Part shown: positions 9,030 to 17,191 of the stretch, piece after piece
Position numbering within the stretch: position 1 is the stretch's first letter
Layout: every line of letters begins with the position of its first letter
Assembly (NCBI RefSeq): GCF_019857205.1
Contig: NZ_JAHWXO010000011.1
Span: 38,099-102,098, forward strand
Direction: 5' to 3'
DNA: 64,000 nt
DNA from: Qipengyuania pacifica
Lineage (GTDB): Bacteria; Pseudomonadota; Alphaproteobacteria; Sphingomonadales; Sphingomonadaceae
Notes under the pieces: generated by a model
The model's database searches: none
Seen by the model: only the letters and a program-made list of their open reading frames with translations
What the model was told of the DNA's origin: nothing
Translations under genes and position numbers: made by a program

Positions 9030-10114
9030 CCCAGGAACCCCCCGATCACCCGGTCAAGCGCCGGCACATCGAGCAGGAAACTGTCATGCCCATGCGGTGC
9101 AGACAGTTCGACGAAGCTGACCGCAGCACCTGCAGCATTGAGCGCATGCACCACATGGCGACTTTCGCTGGTTGGATAAAGCCAATCGCTATCGAAGCTG
9201 ACGAGGCAGAACCGCGCATCCGTGCCGGCGAAAGCATCGGCCAGTTTGCCGCCATGTTCTTCGGCCAGATCGAAATAATCCATCGCCCGCGTGATATACA
9301 GATAGCTGTTGGCATCGAAGCGGCGGGTAAATCCGCTGCCCTGATAGCGCAGATAGCTTTCGACCTGGAAATCGGCATCGAAGCCAAAGCTCTTGGCCTC
9401 ACGGTCCTGAAGGTTGCGGCCGAACTTGCCCGTCAGCGCCTCTTCGGAAAGATAGGTGATATGCGCTGCCATGCGCGCAACGGCCAGGCCGTTGTCGGGC
9501 CCATCGCCGCCGTAATAACTCCCGTCCTGCCAGCGTGGATCGGCCATGATGGCCTGACGGCCAAGTTCGTGAAAGGCGATATTCTGCGCCGAGTGCCGGC
9601 TGGTCGATGCAATCACCAGCACGCGGCGCGCCCGATCGGGCCAGTTCGCCGCCAGGCTGAGGGCCTGCATCCCGCCCATCGAACCGCCGACCACGGCGTG
9701 GAGCGTTTCTATATCGAGCATATCCAGCAACCCGATATGCGCCCGGACCATGTCGCGGATGGTGATGACGGGAAAGCGCATGGCGTAAGGACGGCCATCG
9801 CTCGCCTCGCTCGCCGGGCCTGTAGAACCCATGCAACTGCCGATGACATTGGCACAGATGATATGAAAACGGTCCGTGTCGATCGGCTTGCCCGGCCCGA
9901 CCATCCGTTCCCACCAACCGGGCTTGCCCGTTATCGGATGCGGCGAGGCGACATACTGATCGCCCGTGAGCGCGTGGCACAGAAGGATCGCGTTCGATCG
10001 ATCCGCATTCAGTTCGCCATAGGTTTCGAACGCCAGTTCCACGCGCGTCAGTTCGCCCCCGCCATCGAGCGGCAGCGAACCGGGGAGCGTCAGTGTTTGC
10101 GAGTGGGCGTTCAA
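9026..10114 (-). CDS. metX: Homoserine O-acetyltransferase MetX
   Basis: 362 residues, alpha/beta hydrolase fold. It transfers an acyl group from acyl-CoA to homoserine, the first committed step to methionine. The nucleophile is Ser in GGSMGGMQ; the C-terminal HGHDSFLLD carries the catalytic His. [11 protein letters not shown] is the family's conserved loop. The start is a TTG at 10114 with AAGG upstream; no ATG is available in frame nearby. Acetyl versus succinyl specificity is not decided here. It diverges from hisC across a 94-bp gap. Confidence 0.92.
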   Translation of the reverse strand: MNAHSQTLTLPGSLPLDGGGELTRVELAFETYGELNADRSNAILLCHALTGDQYVASPHPITGKPGWWERMVGPGKPIDTDRFHIICANVIGSCMGSTGPASEASDGRPYAMRFPVITIRDMVRAHIGLLDMLDIETLHAVVGGSMGGMQALSLAANWPDRARRVLVIASTSRHSAQNIAFHELGRQAIMADPRWQDGSYYGGDGPDNGLAVARMAAHITYLSEEALTGKFGRNLQDREAKSFGFDADFQVESYLRYQGSGFTRRFDANSYLYITRAMDYFDLAEEHGGKLADAFAGTDARFCLVSFDSDWLYPTSESRHVVHALNAAGAAVSFVELSAPHGHDSFLLDVPALDRVIGGFLG

Positions 10115-10208
10115 ATCGGACCTTGGGGTGAAACAATCAAACCCTGTCTCTATCGCCTAGCCTTGCGCTTGTCGAAGGGCCGATATTCTTTCATGCGAAG
10201 AAACTGAC

Positions 10209-11324
10209 ATGGCAGCGAGCGAGAAAATGGACCGGCCCAACATGAAACCCTGGATCGAGGGCATCCATGCCTATGTTCCGGGCAAGTCGAGGGGTGAGGA
10301 CGGGCGCAAGCTGATCAAGCTGTCGGCCAACGAGAACCCGATGGGTTGCAGCCCGGCCGTGCTCGCCGCTCTGGCGCAGGGGCAAGAACCCAGCCTCTAC
10401 CCCGACCCCGACGCCACGGCGCTGCGCGAAGCGATCGGCGCACTTCACGGCATCGATGCGGCGCGGATCGTGTGCGGCACCGGTTCTGGCGAATGCCTCC
10501 ATGGCGCGGTACAGGCGTTCGCGGGCCCCGGCGACGAGGTGCTGTTCCCGCGCTATTCCTTTTCGCTCTACCCCCTGCTTGCGCACAAGGTCGGCGCGAC
10601 GGTCGTGCTGGCTGAAGACACGGACTATGCGCCCGACGTGGACAAGCTGCTCGCCGCGGTGACGGAGCGCACACGGGTCGTCCTGCTCGACAATCCCAAC
10701 AACCCGGTCGGCACATGGCTGCCGCGTGACGAAGTCGCCAGACTGCATGCCGGGCTGCCGACGAATGTGCTGCTGGTGATCGACCAGGCCTATGCCGAAT
10801 TCCTCGACGAAGGCGAGGACGATGGAGGTATGGAACTGGCCGCAAACAACGACAATGTGCTCGTCACCCGAACGTTCGCCAAGGCCTATGGCATCGCGGG
10901 CGAACGCGTGGGCTGGGCGACCGGCGCGCCGCATCTGATCGATGCGCTGAACCGGCTGCGCGGGGCGTTCAACATCACGGCGAGCGGGCAACGTGCGGCG
11001 CTGGCGGCGCTGTCCGACCAGAGCTTCGTCGCCGCATCGCGGGATGCGAACATTGCGGCACGCACGCGCTTCGTCGAACAGATCGAGGCGCTGGGAAACC
11101 ATGGGCTTCGCGCGCTGCCGAGCAAAGCGAATTTCGTGCTGGTCGTATTCGAAGGCGCGCTTGCGGCGGAAACTGCACTGCAGGCCATCGCCGCTGCCGG
11201 CTACGCCGTGCGCCACCTGCCCGGCCAGGGCCTGCCGCAGGCGCTGCGGATCACCATTGGCACATCGGCCCAGATGGACGAAATCGCTGCCGTGCTGCGC
11301 GGTGTTTGCGGAGCGCAGGCATGA
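10209..11324 (+). CDS. hisC: Histidinol-phosphate aminotransferase
   Basis: 371 residues, fold-type I PLP aminotransferase. The PLP lysine is in [10 protein letters not shown], and NPNNPVGTW is the cofactor-contact motif. Next to tyrC it likely also transaminates aromatic precursors, as hisC-tyrC pairs do in many alphaproteobacteria (inference). Start alternatives are ATG at residues 1, 7 and 12; no strong Shine-Dalgarno separates them. Its stop overlaps the tyrC start by 4 bp. Confidence 0.93.
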   Translation: MAASEKMDRPNMKPWIEGIHAYVPGKSRGEDGRKLIKLSANENPMGCSPAVLAALAQGQEPSLYPDPDATALREAIGALHGIDAARIVCGTGSGECLHGAVQAFAGPGDEVLFPRYSFSLYPLLAHKVGATVVLAEDTDYAPDVDKLLAAVTERTRVVLLDNPNNPVGTWLPRDEVARLHAGLPTNVLLVIDQAYAEFLDEGEDDGGMELAANNDNVLVTRTFAKAYGIAGERVGWATGAPHLIDALNRLRGAFNITASGQRAALAALSDQSFVAASRDANIAARTRFVEQIEALGNHGLRALPSKANFVLVVFEGALAAETALQAIAAAGYAVRHLPGQGLPQALRITIGTSAQMDEIAAVLRGVCGAQA

Positions 11325-12226
11325 CTATCGAACGCGTCGCCATCGTCGGGCTCGGGCTGATCGGCGGATCGGTCGGGCTGGCGGTGCAGGAGATGCTACC
11401 CGGCATGGCGACGACGGGATGGGATGCCGATACCGATGTGCGCCAGCGCGCAGCCGGGCGCCGGCTTGTGGGCGAGGTCTGCGACACGGTTGCCGAGGCG
11501 GTACGCGGGGCGGATCTGGTGATCCTTTGCGTACCCGTCGGAGCGATGGGCTATGCTGCCGAAGCGATCGCACCTCATCTCGAACCCGGCGCGATCGTCA
11601 GCGACGTCGGATCGTCCAAGCGCAGCGTTGGCGATGCCCTTGCGGCCGCCCTTCCGGCTGCCATCGTCATTCCCGCGCACCCCGTCGCCGGGACGGAGAA
11701 TAGCGGGCCGGATGCCGGATTTCCCGAGCTCTTCCGGCATCGCTGGTGCATTGTCACGCCCGGCAAGAATACACCCCCGGACGCTGTGGACGCGCTCACC
11801 CGGTTCTGGGAAGGACTGGGGGCGACGGTGGAGATCATGGATGCCGAACATCACGACCTGGTGCTCGCCGTGACCAGCCATATTCCCCACCTCATCGCCT
11901 ATACGATCGTCGGCACGGCCAGCGATCTGGAGGATGTGACGCGGGGCGAGGTGATCAAATATTCGGCCGGCGGGTTCCGCGATTTCACGCGTATCGCCGC
12001 CAGCAACCCCACCATGTGGCGCGATGTCTTCCTGTCCAATCGCGACGCCGTGCTTGAAGTACTGGGCCGCTTCAACGAAGATCTCAGCCGCCTTCAGCGC
12101 GCCATCCGCAATGGCGACGGCGACACGCTGTTCGACCTGTTCGACAAGACCCGCACCATCCGCCGCTCGATCATCGAAGAAGGCCAGGACGATGCCAGAC
12201 CCGATTTCGGGCGCGGAGATCATTGA
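11321..12226 (+). CDS. tyrC: Prephenate/arogenate (cyclohexadienyl) dehydrogenase
   Basis: 301 residues. The NAD-binding [10 protein letters not shown] motif is at 9-18. [13 protein letters not shown] is the substrate-binding signature near 120, and SHIPHLIAY follows. It converts prephenate or arogenate towards tyrosine. The start at 11321 forms ATGA with the hisC stop; the frame from 11306 was rejected for this reason. The last 168 bp have a second, degraded copy at 14539-14700. Confidence 0.93.
   Translation: MTIERVAIVGLGLIGGSVGLAVQEMLPGMATTGWDADTDVRQRAAGRRLVGEVCDTVAEAVRGADLVILCVPVGAMGYAAEAIAPHLEPGAIVSDVGSSKRSVGDALAAALPAAIVIPAHPVAGTENSGPDAGFPELFRHRWCIVTPGKNTPPDAVDALTRFWEGLGATVEIMDAEHHDLVLAVTSHIPHLIAYTIVGTASDLEDVTRGEVIKYSAGGFRDFTRIAASNPTMWRDVFLSNRDAVLEVLGRFNEDLSRLQRAIRNGDGDTLFDLFDKTRTIRRSIIEEGQDDARPDFGRGDH
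12058..12225 (+). repeat. Dispersed repeat A, copy 1 (3' end of tyrC)
   Basis: This 168-bp stretch, ending one base before the end of tyrC, reappears at 14539-14700 in the same orientation. I count 15 substitutions and one 6-bp deletion in the second copy. Both copies end at exactly the same base (…GGAGATCATTG), after which the sequences diverge. Confidence 0.9.
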
Positions 12227-12376
12227 AGCGCTGCATCGTCAGGGGAATCGTACCGTCTCGGCGCGCCCATTAACCACAATGATACCCCCATTTGCGGGTC
12301 TGGAAAGAAAGCTGCGACGTTATATTGTCGACTGACTGAGCTCGCTTGCACATCAACAACCTCGGAGCCATGTCTG

Positions 12377-13870
12377 ATGGCGATTCGCATGTTTTTCCGG
12401 GATTTCGCGTTTTCGGCAGGCGAGTTGCTTCTACCCAAATCGATCCGGAACAGAGGCGCGCTGCTCGCGATGAGGCGCCTAGCGAGTGCGTGGGCGAGAG
12501 ACGGTTATGTCCTGTCCTATCCAAAGTCCGGCAGAACCTGGCTTCGAACGATGCTCGGCAGCATGGTGTGCGCTCAGTATGGGCTCAAGGTTGAAAACCC
12601 GATGGAGCTTCAGCACTTCTGGAAACTTTCGTCGGACATTCCGAACATCGGCTTCACTCATGACGACAGCCCAAATCTCAAGTTCGGGCACGAGGTAGAC
12701 CAAGACAAGTCCCGCTATCGCAATAAGCGGGTTCTGCTGCTCACACGCGACCCGCGTGACGTTCTGGTATCCTACTATTTCGACGCCAAGAACAGAATGA
12801 AGGTGATCGATTGCGACATCTCGACCTTCATTCACGAAGAAAAGGGCAGCGTCGACGCAATCGTAGCGTTCTATAATGCGTGGGCCGAAGCGCGTTATGT
12901 GCCGCGTGATTTTCTCTGGGTTTCTTACGAGGAAATGCATGCAGATCCTCGGCAGGTCATCCGCAGCACGGCGAAATTTCTCGGTCTTCCCGATCCGGAC
13001 GAAACCCTGCTTCAGGAAATCGTCGAAAAGGCATCGTTCCGCAACATGCGCAAGGCCGAACTGCACGACAGCTTCGGCCATGAGCGCCTACGCCCGGCAG
13101 ATCCGCATAATCCGGAAAGCTTCAAGGTACGCCGAGGGAAAGTGGGGGGCTATGTCGATTATCTTTCCAGCGAAGACATCGCCTATGTCGATGCCTACAT
13201 AGACCGGCACCTCCATCCGTTCTTTGCCTGTTATTACAGCAAAGAGAAGGTGGCGCCCTCCGGGAAGGAACTTGCTCCCACCACAGGACAGATCCAGGCA
13301 CCTACCATCGCCAGTATTGAACTGGCGCAGAACACCGAATTGCGTGCGAGCAACGACAACCATCGCCGCGAGCGATTCATGCGGCTGGCCGCAGCAGTCG
13401 CCTTGTTCGCCAGCGGCTGGATCGCCAACGAGCTCGATGCGAATTTCGCACCGCCCGCGAGCGCGGCATCGCTTATCAGTGAAGCGCAGGAAGCCTATGT
13501 CGCGAGCAGCGTGCGCGCGAAAATGGTTTCGCAAATAGAGACCAGCGACGTCGACAGAGGCGAGATTTTCGATGCCACCGGTGTCGATCTGCCGGAAATT
13601 CCCGTCGACTGGGTCGTGACCGATGCCCAGCTCTACCCTTCCGATCTGGGAAATTCGGTCGTGCTGACCATGGTCACGGCAGATGACGAGCGAGTATCCC
13701 TGTTTGCAGCAGAAGAAGACACATCCATTGGCGACAGCCCGTCGATGGAGCTGAACAACGGCGTTCCGGTTGCGTACTGGGAAGATGGCGAGGCCGCGCT
13801 CGCCCTGGTTGGGGAACTGGAGGGGCCCCGGTTACTGGAGCTTGCAACTACTCTCGATCGCGAATCCTGA
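12377..13870 (+). CDS. Sulfotransferase fused to an anti-sigma-like membrane domain
   Basis: 497 residues. Residues ~40-290 form a PAPS-dependent sulfotransferase: YPKSGRTW (48-55) is the 5'-phosphosulfate loop, RDPRDVLVSY (124-133) the 3'-phosphate motif, and RRGKVGGY (252-259) matches the RxGxxG motif. After a linker (291-330) comes one membrane segment (~334-352, preceded by RRERFMR). The ~140-residue C-terminal domain then resembles the periplasmic C-terminus of transmembrane anti-sigma factors (AQEAYVASSVRAKM, VVLTMV, PVAYWEDGEAALALVGE). The usual zinc-finger anti-sigma N-terminus is absent, and no sigma-factor gene is adjacent. The predicted topology puts the sulfotransferase in the cytoplasm and the tail in the periplasm. 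The gene sits between tyrC and a duplicated acyltransferase. The anti-sigma resemblance is my reading by eye. Confidence 0.75.
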   Translation: MAIRMFFRDFAFSAGELLLPKSIRNRGALLAMRRLASAWARDGYVLSYPKSGRTWLRTMLGSMVCAQYGLKVENPMELQHFWKLSSDIPNIGFTHDDSPNLKFGHEVDQDKSRYRNKRVLLLTRDPRDVLVSYYFDAKNRMKVIDCDISTFIHEEKGSVDAIVAFYNAWAEARYVPRDFLWVSYEEMHADPRQVIRSTAKFLGLPDPDETLLQEIVEKASFRNMRKAELHDSFGHERLRPADPHNPESFKVRRGKVGGYVDYLSSEDIAYVDAYIDRHLHPFFACYYSKEKVAPSGKELAPTTGQIQAPTIASIELAQNTELRASNDNHRRERFMRLAAAVALFASGWIANELDANFAPPASAASLISEAQEAYVASSVRAKMVSQIETSDVDRGEIFDATGVDLPEIPVDWVVTDAQLYPSDLGNSVVLTMVTADDERVSLFAAEEDTSIGDSPSMELNNGVPVAYWEDGEAALALVGELEGPRLLELATTLDRES

Positions 13871-13905
13871 TCCCTGCCTCAGGAGATCATAATCGTGGCG
13901 CGATA

Positions 13906-14556
13906 TCAGAGCCCCTCTTCATTGAGCGCGTTGATTGCCGCGAGGACGCGTTTCTCGATCTCGGGACGGGGCAGCCCCGGCGGGATCGGCTCACCGAAGC
14001 GGTAGATGATCCGGCCCGGCTTTTTCAGCCGTTTATGGTAGACCGGCCCGCTATTCACGGCGACGGGGACCACTGGCAGACCGAGCATCTTGTAAAGTCC
14101 GGCAAAGCCCGATTGCAGCGGGCGTACCTCACCATGGGGTACGCGCGTGCCTTCGGGGAAGATCACCAGCGGGCGTCCGTCAGCAACCAGTGCCTTGGCC
14201 GATCGGATCATCTGCATCAGCGCTTTGGCGCCAGCCTCGCGGGCCACAGGCACAAGGCCGAAAGACGCAGCGGCGCGGCCCCATAGCGGAATGTTGAAGA
14301 GTTCCTGCTTGGCGAACACGCTTGGCGTGTCGAACAGGGCGGGCGCATCGATCGCCTCGAAGAAGCTCTCGTGCTTGATCGCATAGAGCACCGGTTCTTC
14401 GAGCGGGGCGCCTTCCAATACCAGTTCGCAGCCGAGCAGATTGACCAGACACCAGCGCTGCCACTGCGCCCAGTTGCGCACGCGCCGACGGAAGGCCTCG
14501 ACGCTGAAAGTCAGGGCGATAAGCGATACGGAGGTAAAAGTACTGAGCCGGTTCAT
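13906..14556 (-). CDS. plsC-type acyltransferase, duplicate with altered ends
   Basis: 216 residues. The core is nearly identical to the acyltransferase at 15974-16654, with 8 differences over 616 bp by my count. The catalytic motifs (KHESFFEA and FPEGTR) are retained. The N-terminal membrane segment of the full copy is missing: the first residues (MNRLSTFT) are encoded across the junction, on the antisense of a tyrC fragment. The C-terminus also differs (EEGL instead of ND). The frame is open, so it may make protein, but loss of the membrane anchor and of the native upstream operon make it a probable decaying duplicate. Confidence 0.7.
   Translation of the reverse strand: MNRLSTFTSVSLIALTFSVEAFRRRVRNWAQWQRWCLVNLLGCELVLEGAPLEEPVLYAIKHESFFEAIDAPALFDTPSVFAKQELFNIPLWGRAAASFGLVPVAREAGAKALMQMIRSAKALVADGRPLVIFPEGTRVPHGEVRPLQSGFAGLYKMLGLPVVPVAVNSGPVYHKRLKKPGRIIYRFGEPIPPGLPRPEIEKRVLAAINALNEEGL
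13920..14535. repeat. Dispersed repeat B, copy 1 (plsC core)
   Basis: 616 bp matched at equal length by 15979-16594 in the same orientation, with about 8 substitutions (roughly 98.7% identity by eye). At the right end the match stops at GGAGGT. Repeat A copy 2 begins 4 bp later, so the duplication junction lies at 14535-14539. Confidence 0.92.
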
Positions 14557-14700
14557 CGGAGATCTCAGCGGCCTTCAGCGGGCCATCCGCAATGGCGATG
14601 GCGACACGTTGTTCGGCCTGTTCGATAAGACCATCCGCCGCTAGATCATCGAAAAAGGCCAGGACGATGCCAAATGCGATTTCGGGCGCGGAGATCATTG
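14539..14700 (+). pseudogene. tyrC 3'-end fragment (repeat A, copy 2)
   Basis: 162 bp matching the last 168 bp of tyrC (12058-12225). In the tyrC frame it has a Ser-to-stop change (CGCCGC TAG ATC), a 6-bp deletion and 15 substitutions, and no start. It cannot encode a dehydrogenase. Read in antisense, its first bases supply the new start of the acyltransferase duplicate. It marks the left edge of a second cargo segment. Confidence 0.88.
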
Positions 14701-14782
14701 CGGCAAACTCAAGATCTTAGCCGAGCAGTACCTACTCAGCGGAAAGTCAGACGTTGCTCTTCTCGACCTTTTGGGCTTGTAT

Positions 14783-15922
14783 TTAAGTTAGCGAGCATGG
14801 TCTAGCCGTACGTCTGTTATTTTCTGCGTTCACACGCTTCGCCCCGCTAAATAAGCGTTTACAACTTTGGGGAACTTTATTTTGATATAATTTAGATATC
14901 TCCATCTGCTTGCATTGGTACGTGCCATCGAGCACGTTGTCGCGGAATACATTCTCGAAGCTAGGGCATTCTCCCGACCGCTTTGTACAATCACTTCTTA
15001 CGTCATTGTTGCAATACCAGTCCGAGTAGCCAGCCGCTCCGGACTTGATCAAGGTATTACCCACGATCGTATTGTTGTTTGATACATCACGAAGTCGAAT
15101 GGCATCGCCGCTTACGTTTTCAAAGCGGTTTCTGATAATTGTATTACGATCTGACTGATGCGCCAAATACAATGCATGTATTAATCCCGACCCTCTTCCA
15201 ACGTTCTGAATGTTTAAGAATTTGTTATTAATTATTTTAGTTCTATTGGAGTTCACCAAGCGGATCGCAGCCGTTGATGGCCCGAGCGCCTCATTGTAGC
15301 CATTTCCTATTTCTATGAAGGCCAAACCGCTAACAGTATTCCCACCAGCCAATTTCGACGGAGAATCTCGATTTCCGTTGAATGAAATGGCTGTGCCATA
15401 GTGTTTAACAACGAGATTATAAAAATGAATATTACTGGGCGCGTTGGCGCTCTCCCTTAGAGCAAACCATGTTCCTCCATCACATTGAACGGAATAAACG
15501 TTCGACTTGGAACAGCCGTCAAAAATCGGGGGGGGCTTGCCCTCATCCAATGGTAAGAACATAATGGAGTTGTGGGGCATGGTGAACGTCCACTTCACCC
15601 GCTGGTTATAGTACGTTCCCGAAGCAATCCATATTTTGACATCATTCTCAGGTTTTGATCGAAGTAGAATTTCGTGCGCCGCCGCAATGGTCGAAACCGG
15701 TTCATCTCGCGAGAGCCCACTGTTCGTATCGTCACCGTCCGGCGATAAAAATATTTCTATGCTATTGGCTTGGCCGGGCAGTTTCGTCGCGCCTGTCAGC
15801 ACTAAGATTAAACCAAGTAAAGCTAACGATAGGGCGCCCAACTTCAATTGAGTCCCTAACGGGGGGTGATGAAGACCTTGAGGATGAGATAATCGCATTA
15901 ATTGAGCAACGTTCTTTTGCAT
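14783..15922 (-). CDS. Exported right-handed beta-helix protein
   Basis: 379 residues. An N-terminal hydrophobic stretch (~30-45, LGALSLALLGLILVLTGATK) acts as a signal or anchor after a ~27-residue cytoplasmic tail. The motif IEIFLSPDGDDTNSGLSRDE is typical of the start of pectate-lyase-like beta-helices. Asn-rich rungs follow (NRTKIINNKFLNI, DRNTIIRNRFENV, NNNTIVGNTLI). Cysteines cluster near the C-terminus. Such proteins often bind or cleave surface polysaccharide; the substrate is unknown. Base composition is unlike its neighbours (27 of 60 G+C in 14821-14880). It lies between repeat A copy 2 and the full plsC, suggesting acquisition by transfer. Confidence 0.75.
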   Translation of the reverse strand: MQKNVAQLMRLSHPQGLHHPPLGTQLKLGALSLALLGLILVLTGATKLPGQANSIEIFLSPDGDDTNSGLSRDEPVSTIAAAHEILLRSKPENDVKIWIASGTYYNQRVKWTFTMPHNSIMFLPLDEGKPPPIFDGCSKSNVYSVQCDGGTWFALRESANAPSNIHFYNLVVKHYGTAISFNGNRDSPSKLAGGNTVSGLAFIEIGNGYNEALGPSTAAIRLVNSNRTKIINNKFLNIQNVGRGSGLIHALYLAHQSDRNTIIRNRFENVSGDAIRLRDVSNNNTIVGNTLIKSGAAGYSDWYCNNDVRSDCTKRSGECPSFENVFRDNVLDGTYQCKQMEISKLYQNKVPQSCKRLFSGAKRVNAENNRRTARPCSLT

Positions 15923-15973
15923 AAAGTGGTGCCACCGGTGACACTTGCACGTAAAGTCTGCCGAGGCTGCGAT

Positions 15974-16654
15974 TTAGTCATTGAGCGCGTTGATTGCCGC
16001 GAGGACGCGTTTCTCGATCTCGGGACGGGGCAGCCCTGGTGGGATCGGTTCACCGAAGCGGTAGATGATCCGGCCCGGCTTTTTCAGCCGTTTGTGGTAG
16101 ACCGGCCCGCTATTCACGGCGACGGGGACCACTGGCAGACCGAGCATCTTGTAAAGTCCGGCAAAGCCCGATTGCAGCGGGCGTACCTCACCATGGGGTA
16201 CGCGGGTGCCTTCGGGGAAGATCACCAGCGGGCGTCCGTCAGCAACCAGTGCCTTGGCCGATCGGATCATCTGCATCAGCGCTTTGGCGCCAGCCTCGCG
16301 GGCCACAGGCACAAGGCCGAAAGACGCAGCGGCGCGGCCCCATAGCGGAATGTTGAAGAGTTCCTGCTTGGCGAACACGCTTGGCGTGTTGAACAGGGCG
16401 GGCGCATCGATCGCCTCGAAGAAGCTCTCGTGCTTGATCGCATAGAGCACCGGTTCTTCGAGCGGGGCGCCTTCCAATACCAGTTCGCAGCCGAGCAGAT
16501 TGACCAGACACCAGCGCTGCCACTGTGCCCAGTTGCGCACGCGCCGACGGAAGGCCTCGACGCTGAAAGTCAGGGCGATAAGCGATGCGGAGGTGATCAG
16601 CAGGCTGCCGATGTAGAAAGCGAAGTAAAAGGCGATATTGCGGATGAGGCGCAT
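15974..16654 (-). CDS. 1-acylglycerol-3-phosphate O-acyltransferase family (PlsC-like)
   Basis: 226 residues from ATG 16654 (GTG 16657 is possible). The N-terminal membrane segment covers about 6-30. The acyltransferase motifs are KHESFFE (His75, with Glu80 in place of the usual Asp of HX4D) and FPEGTR near 145. It would acylate lysophosphatidate or a related lipid at the inner membrane. It is the last gene of the ftsE-ftsX-DUF218-plsC run, 6 bp after the DUF218 stop, so this is the native copy. The truncated twin lies at 13906-14556. Confidence 0.88.
   Translation of the reverse strand: MRLIRNIAFYFAFYIGSLLITSASLIALTFSVEAFRRRVRNWAQWQRWCLVNLLGCELVLEGAPLEEPVLYAIKHESFFEAIDAPALFNTPSVFAKQELFNIPLWGRAAASFGLVPVAREAGAKALMQMIRSAKALVADGRPLVIFPEGTRVPHGEVRPLQSGFAGLYKMLGLPVVPVAVNSGPVYHKRLKKPGRIIYRFGEPIPPGLPRPEIEKRVLAAINALND
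15979..16594. repeat. Dispersed repeat B, copy 2 (plsC core)
   Basis: 616-bp partner of 13920-14535, in the same orientation and of equal length with about 8 substitutions. Sequence outside both ends differs between copies, which fixes the repeat boundaries. Confidence 0.92.
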
Positions 16655-16660
16655 CACGGA

Positions 16661-17191
16661 TCAGCTCGGCAAGCCTTGCGACACCACTGCGGCGAGCAAC
16701 TTGTTATATTCCAGAAACAGCGTCGCCAGGCTGGGGTGGGACGTGACGGCATCCTCCACTACGCGGATATCGGGTGGCAGCGTTTCTTCGAATTCCGAAC
16801 TGGCGCGGGCCATGTGCCAATCGGTCGTCACCAGACGGACTGAGGTAAACTTGTTTTCACGCAGCCACTGGGCAGCTTCACCCGCATTGGTGCGCGTGTC
16901 CACAGCAAGGTATCCTAGCTTTACGCAGCATTCCATCGTGCCGCGCGACACGTCGAATTCAGCTGCAAATTCGGCGGGACGAACCTCGGGATCGACACCG
17001 GACACAAACATTTCCTTCGCCAGCCCCTGATCCACCACCGACAGTCCCCGCGCAATCCGGCCTGGACCTCCGGTCAGTACGATTACGGCATCGGTCGGCT
17101 CGCCCGCGAGAGGCTTGGGCAGCGAAACGGCAAAACCGAGGAAGCCGAATGCGTAAACCAGCAAAGCGGCGGCAAAGAAACGGAGGATCAC
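16661..17191 (-). CDS. YdcF/SanA-like DUF218 protein
   Basis: 176 residues. The GTG start at 17191 overlaps the ftsX stop as GTGA, which favours it over the longer frame from 17356 lying inside ftsX. An N-terminal membrane segment (ILRFFAAALLVYAFGFLGFA) is followed by the DUF218 fold: DAVIVLTGGPGRIARGL, then TRTNAGEAAQWLRE, then RLVTTDWHMARA. Relatives (ElyC, SanA) affect envelope or peptidoglycan precursor metabolism. Position inside an ftsEX operon supports an envelope role (inference). Confidence 0.85.
   Translation of the reverse strand: MILRFFAAALLVYAFGFLGFAVSLPKPLAGEPTDAVIVLTGGPGRIARGLSVVDQGLAKEMFVSGVDPEVRPAEFAAEFDVSRGTMECCVKLGYLAVDTRTNAGEAAQWLRENKFTSVRLVTTDWHMARASSEFEETLPPDIRVVEDAVTSHPSLATLFLEYNKLLAAVVSQGLPS

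Noticed and set aside
15922..15973. CACCGGTG palindrome between the beta-helix gene and plsC as a terminator
   Set aside because: The stem is short and imperfect and has no T-run on either strand.
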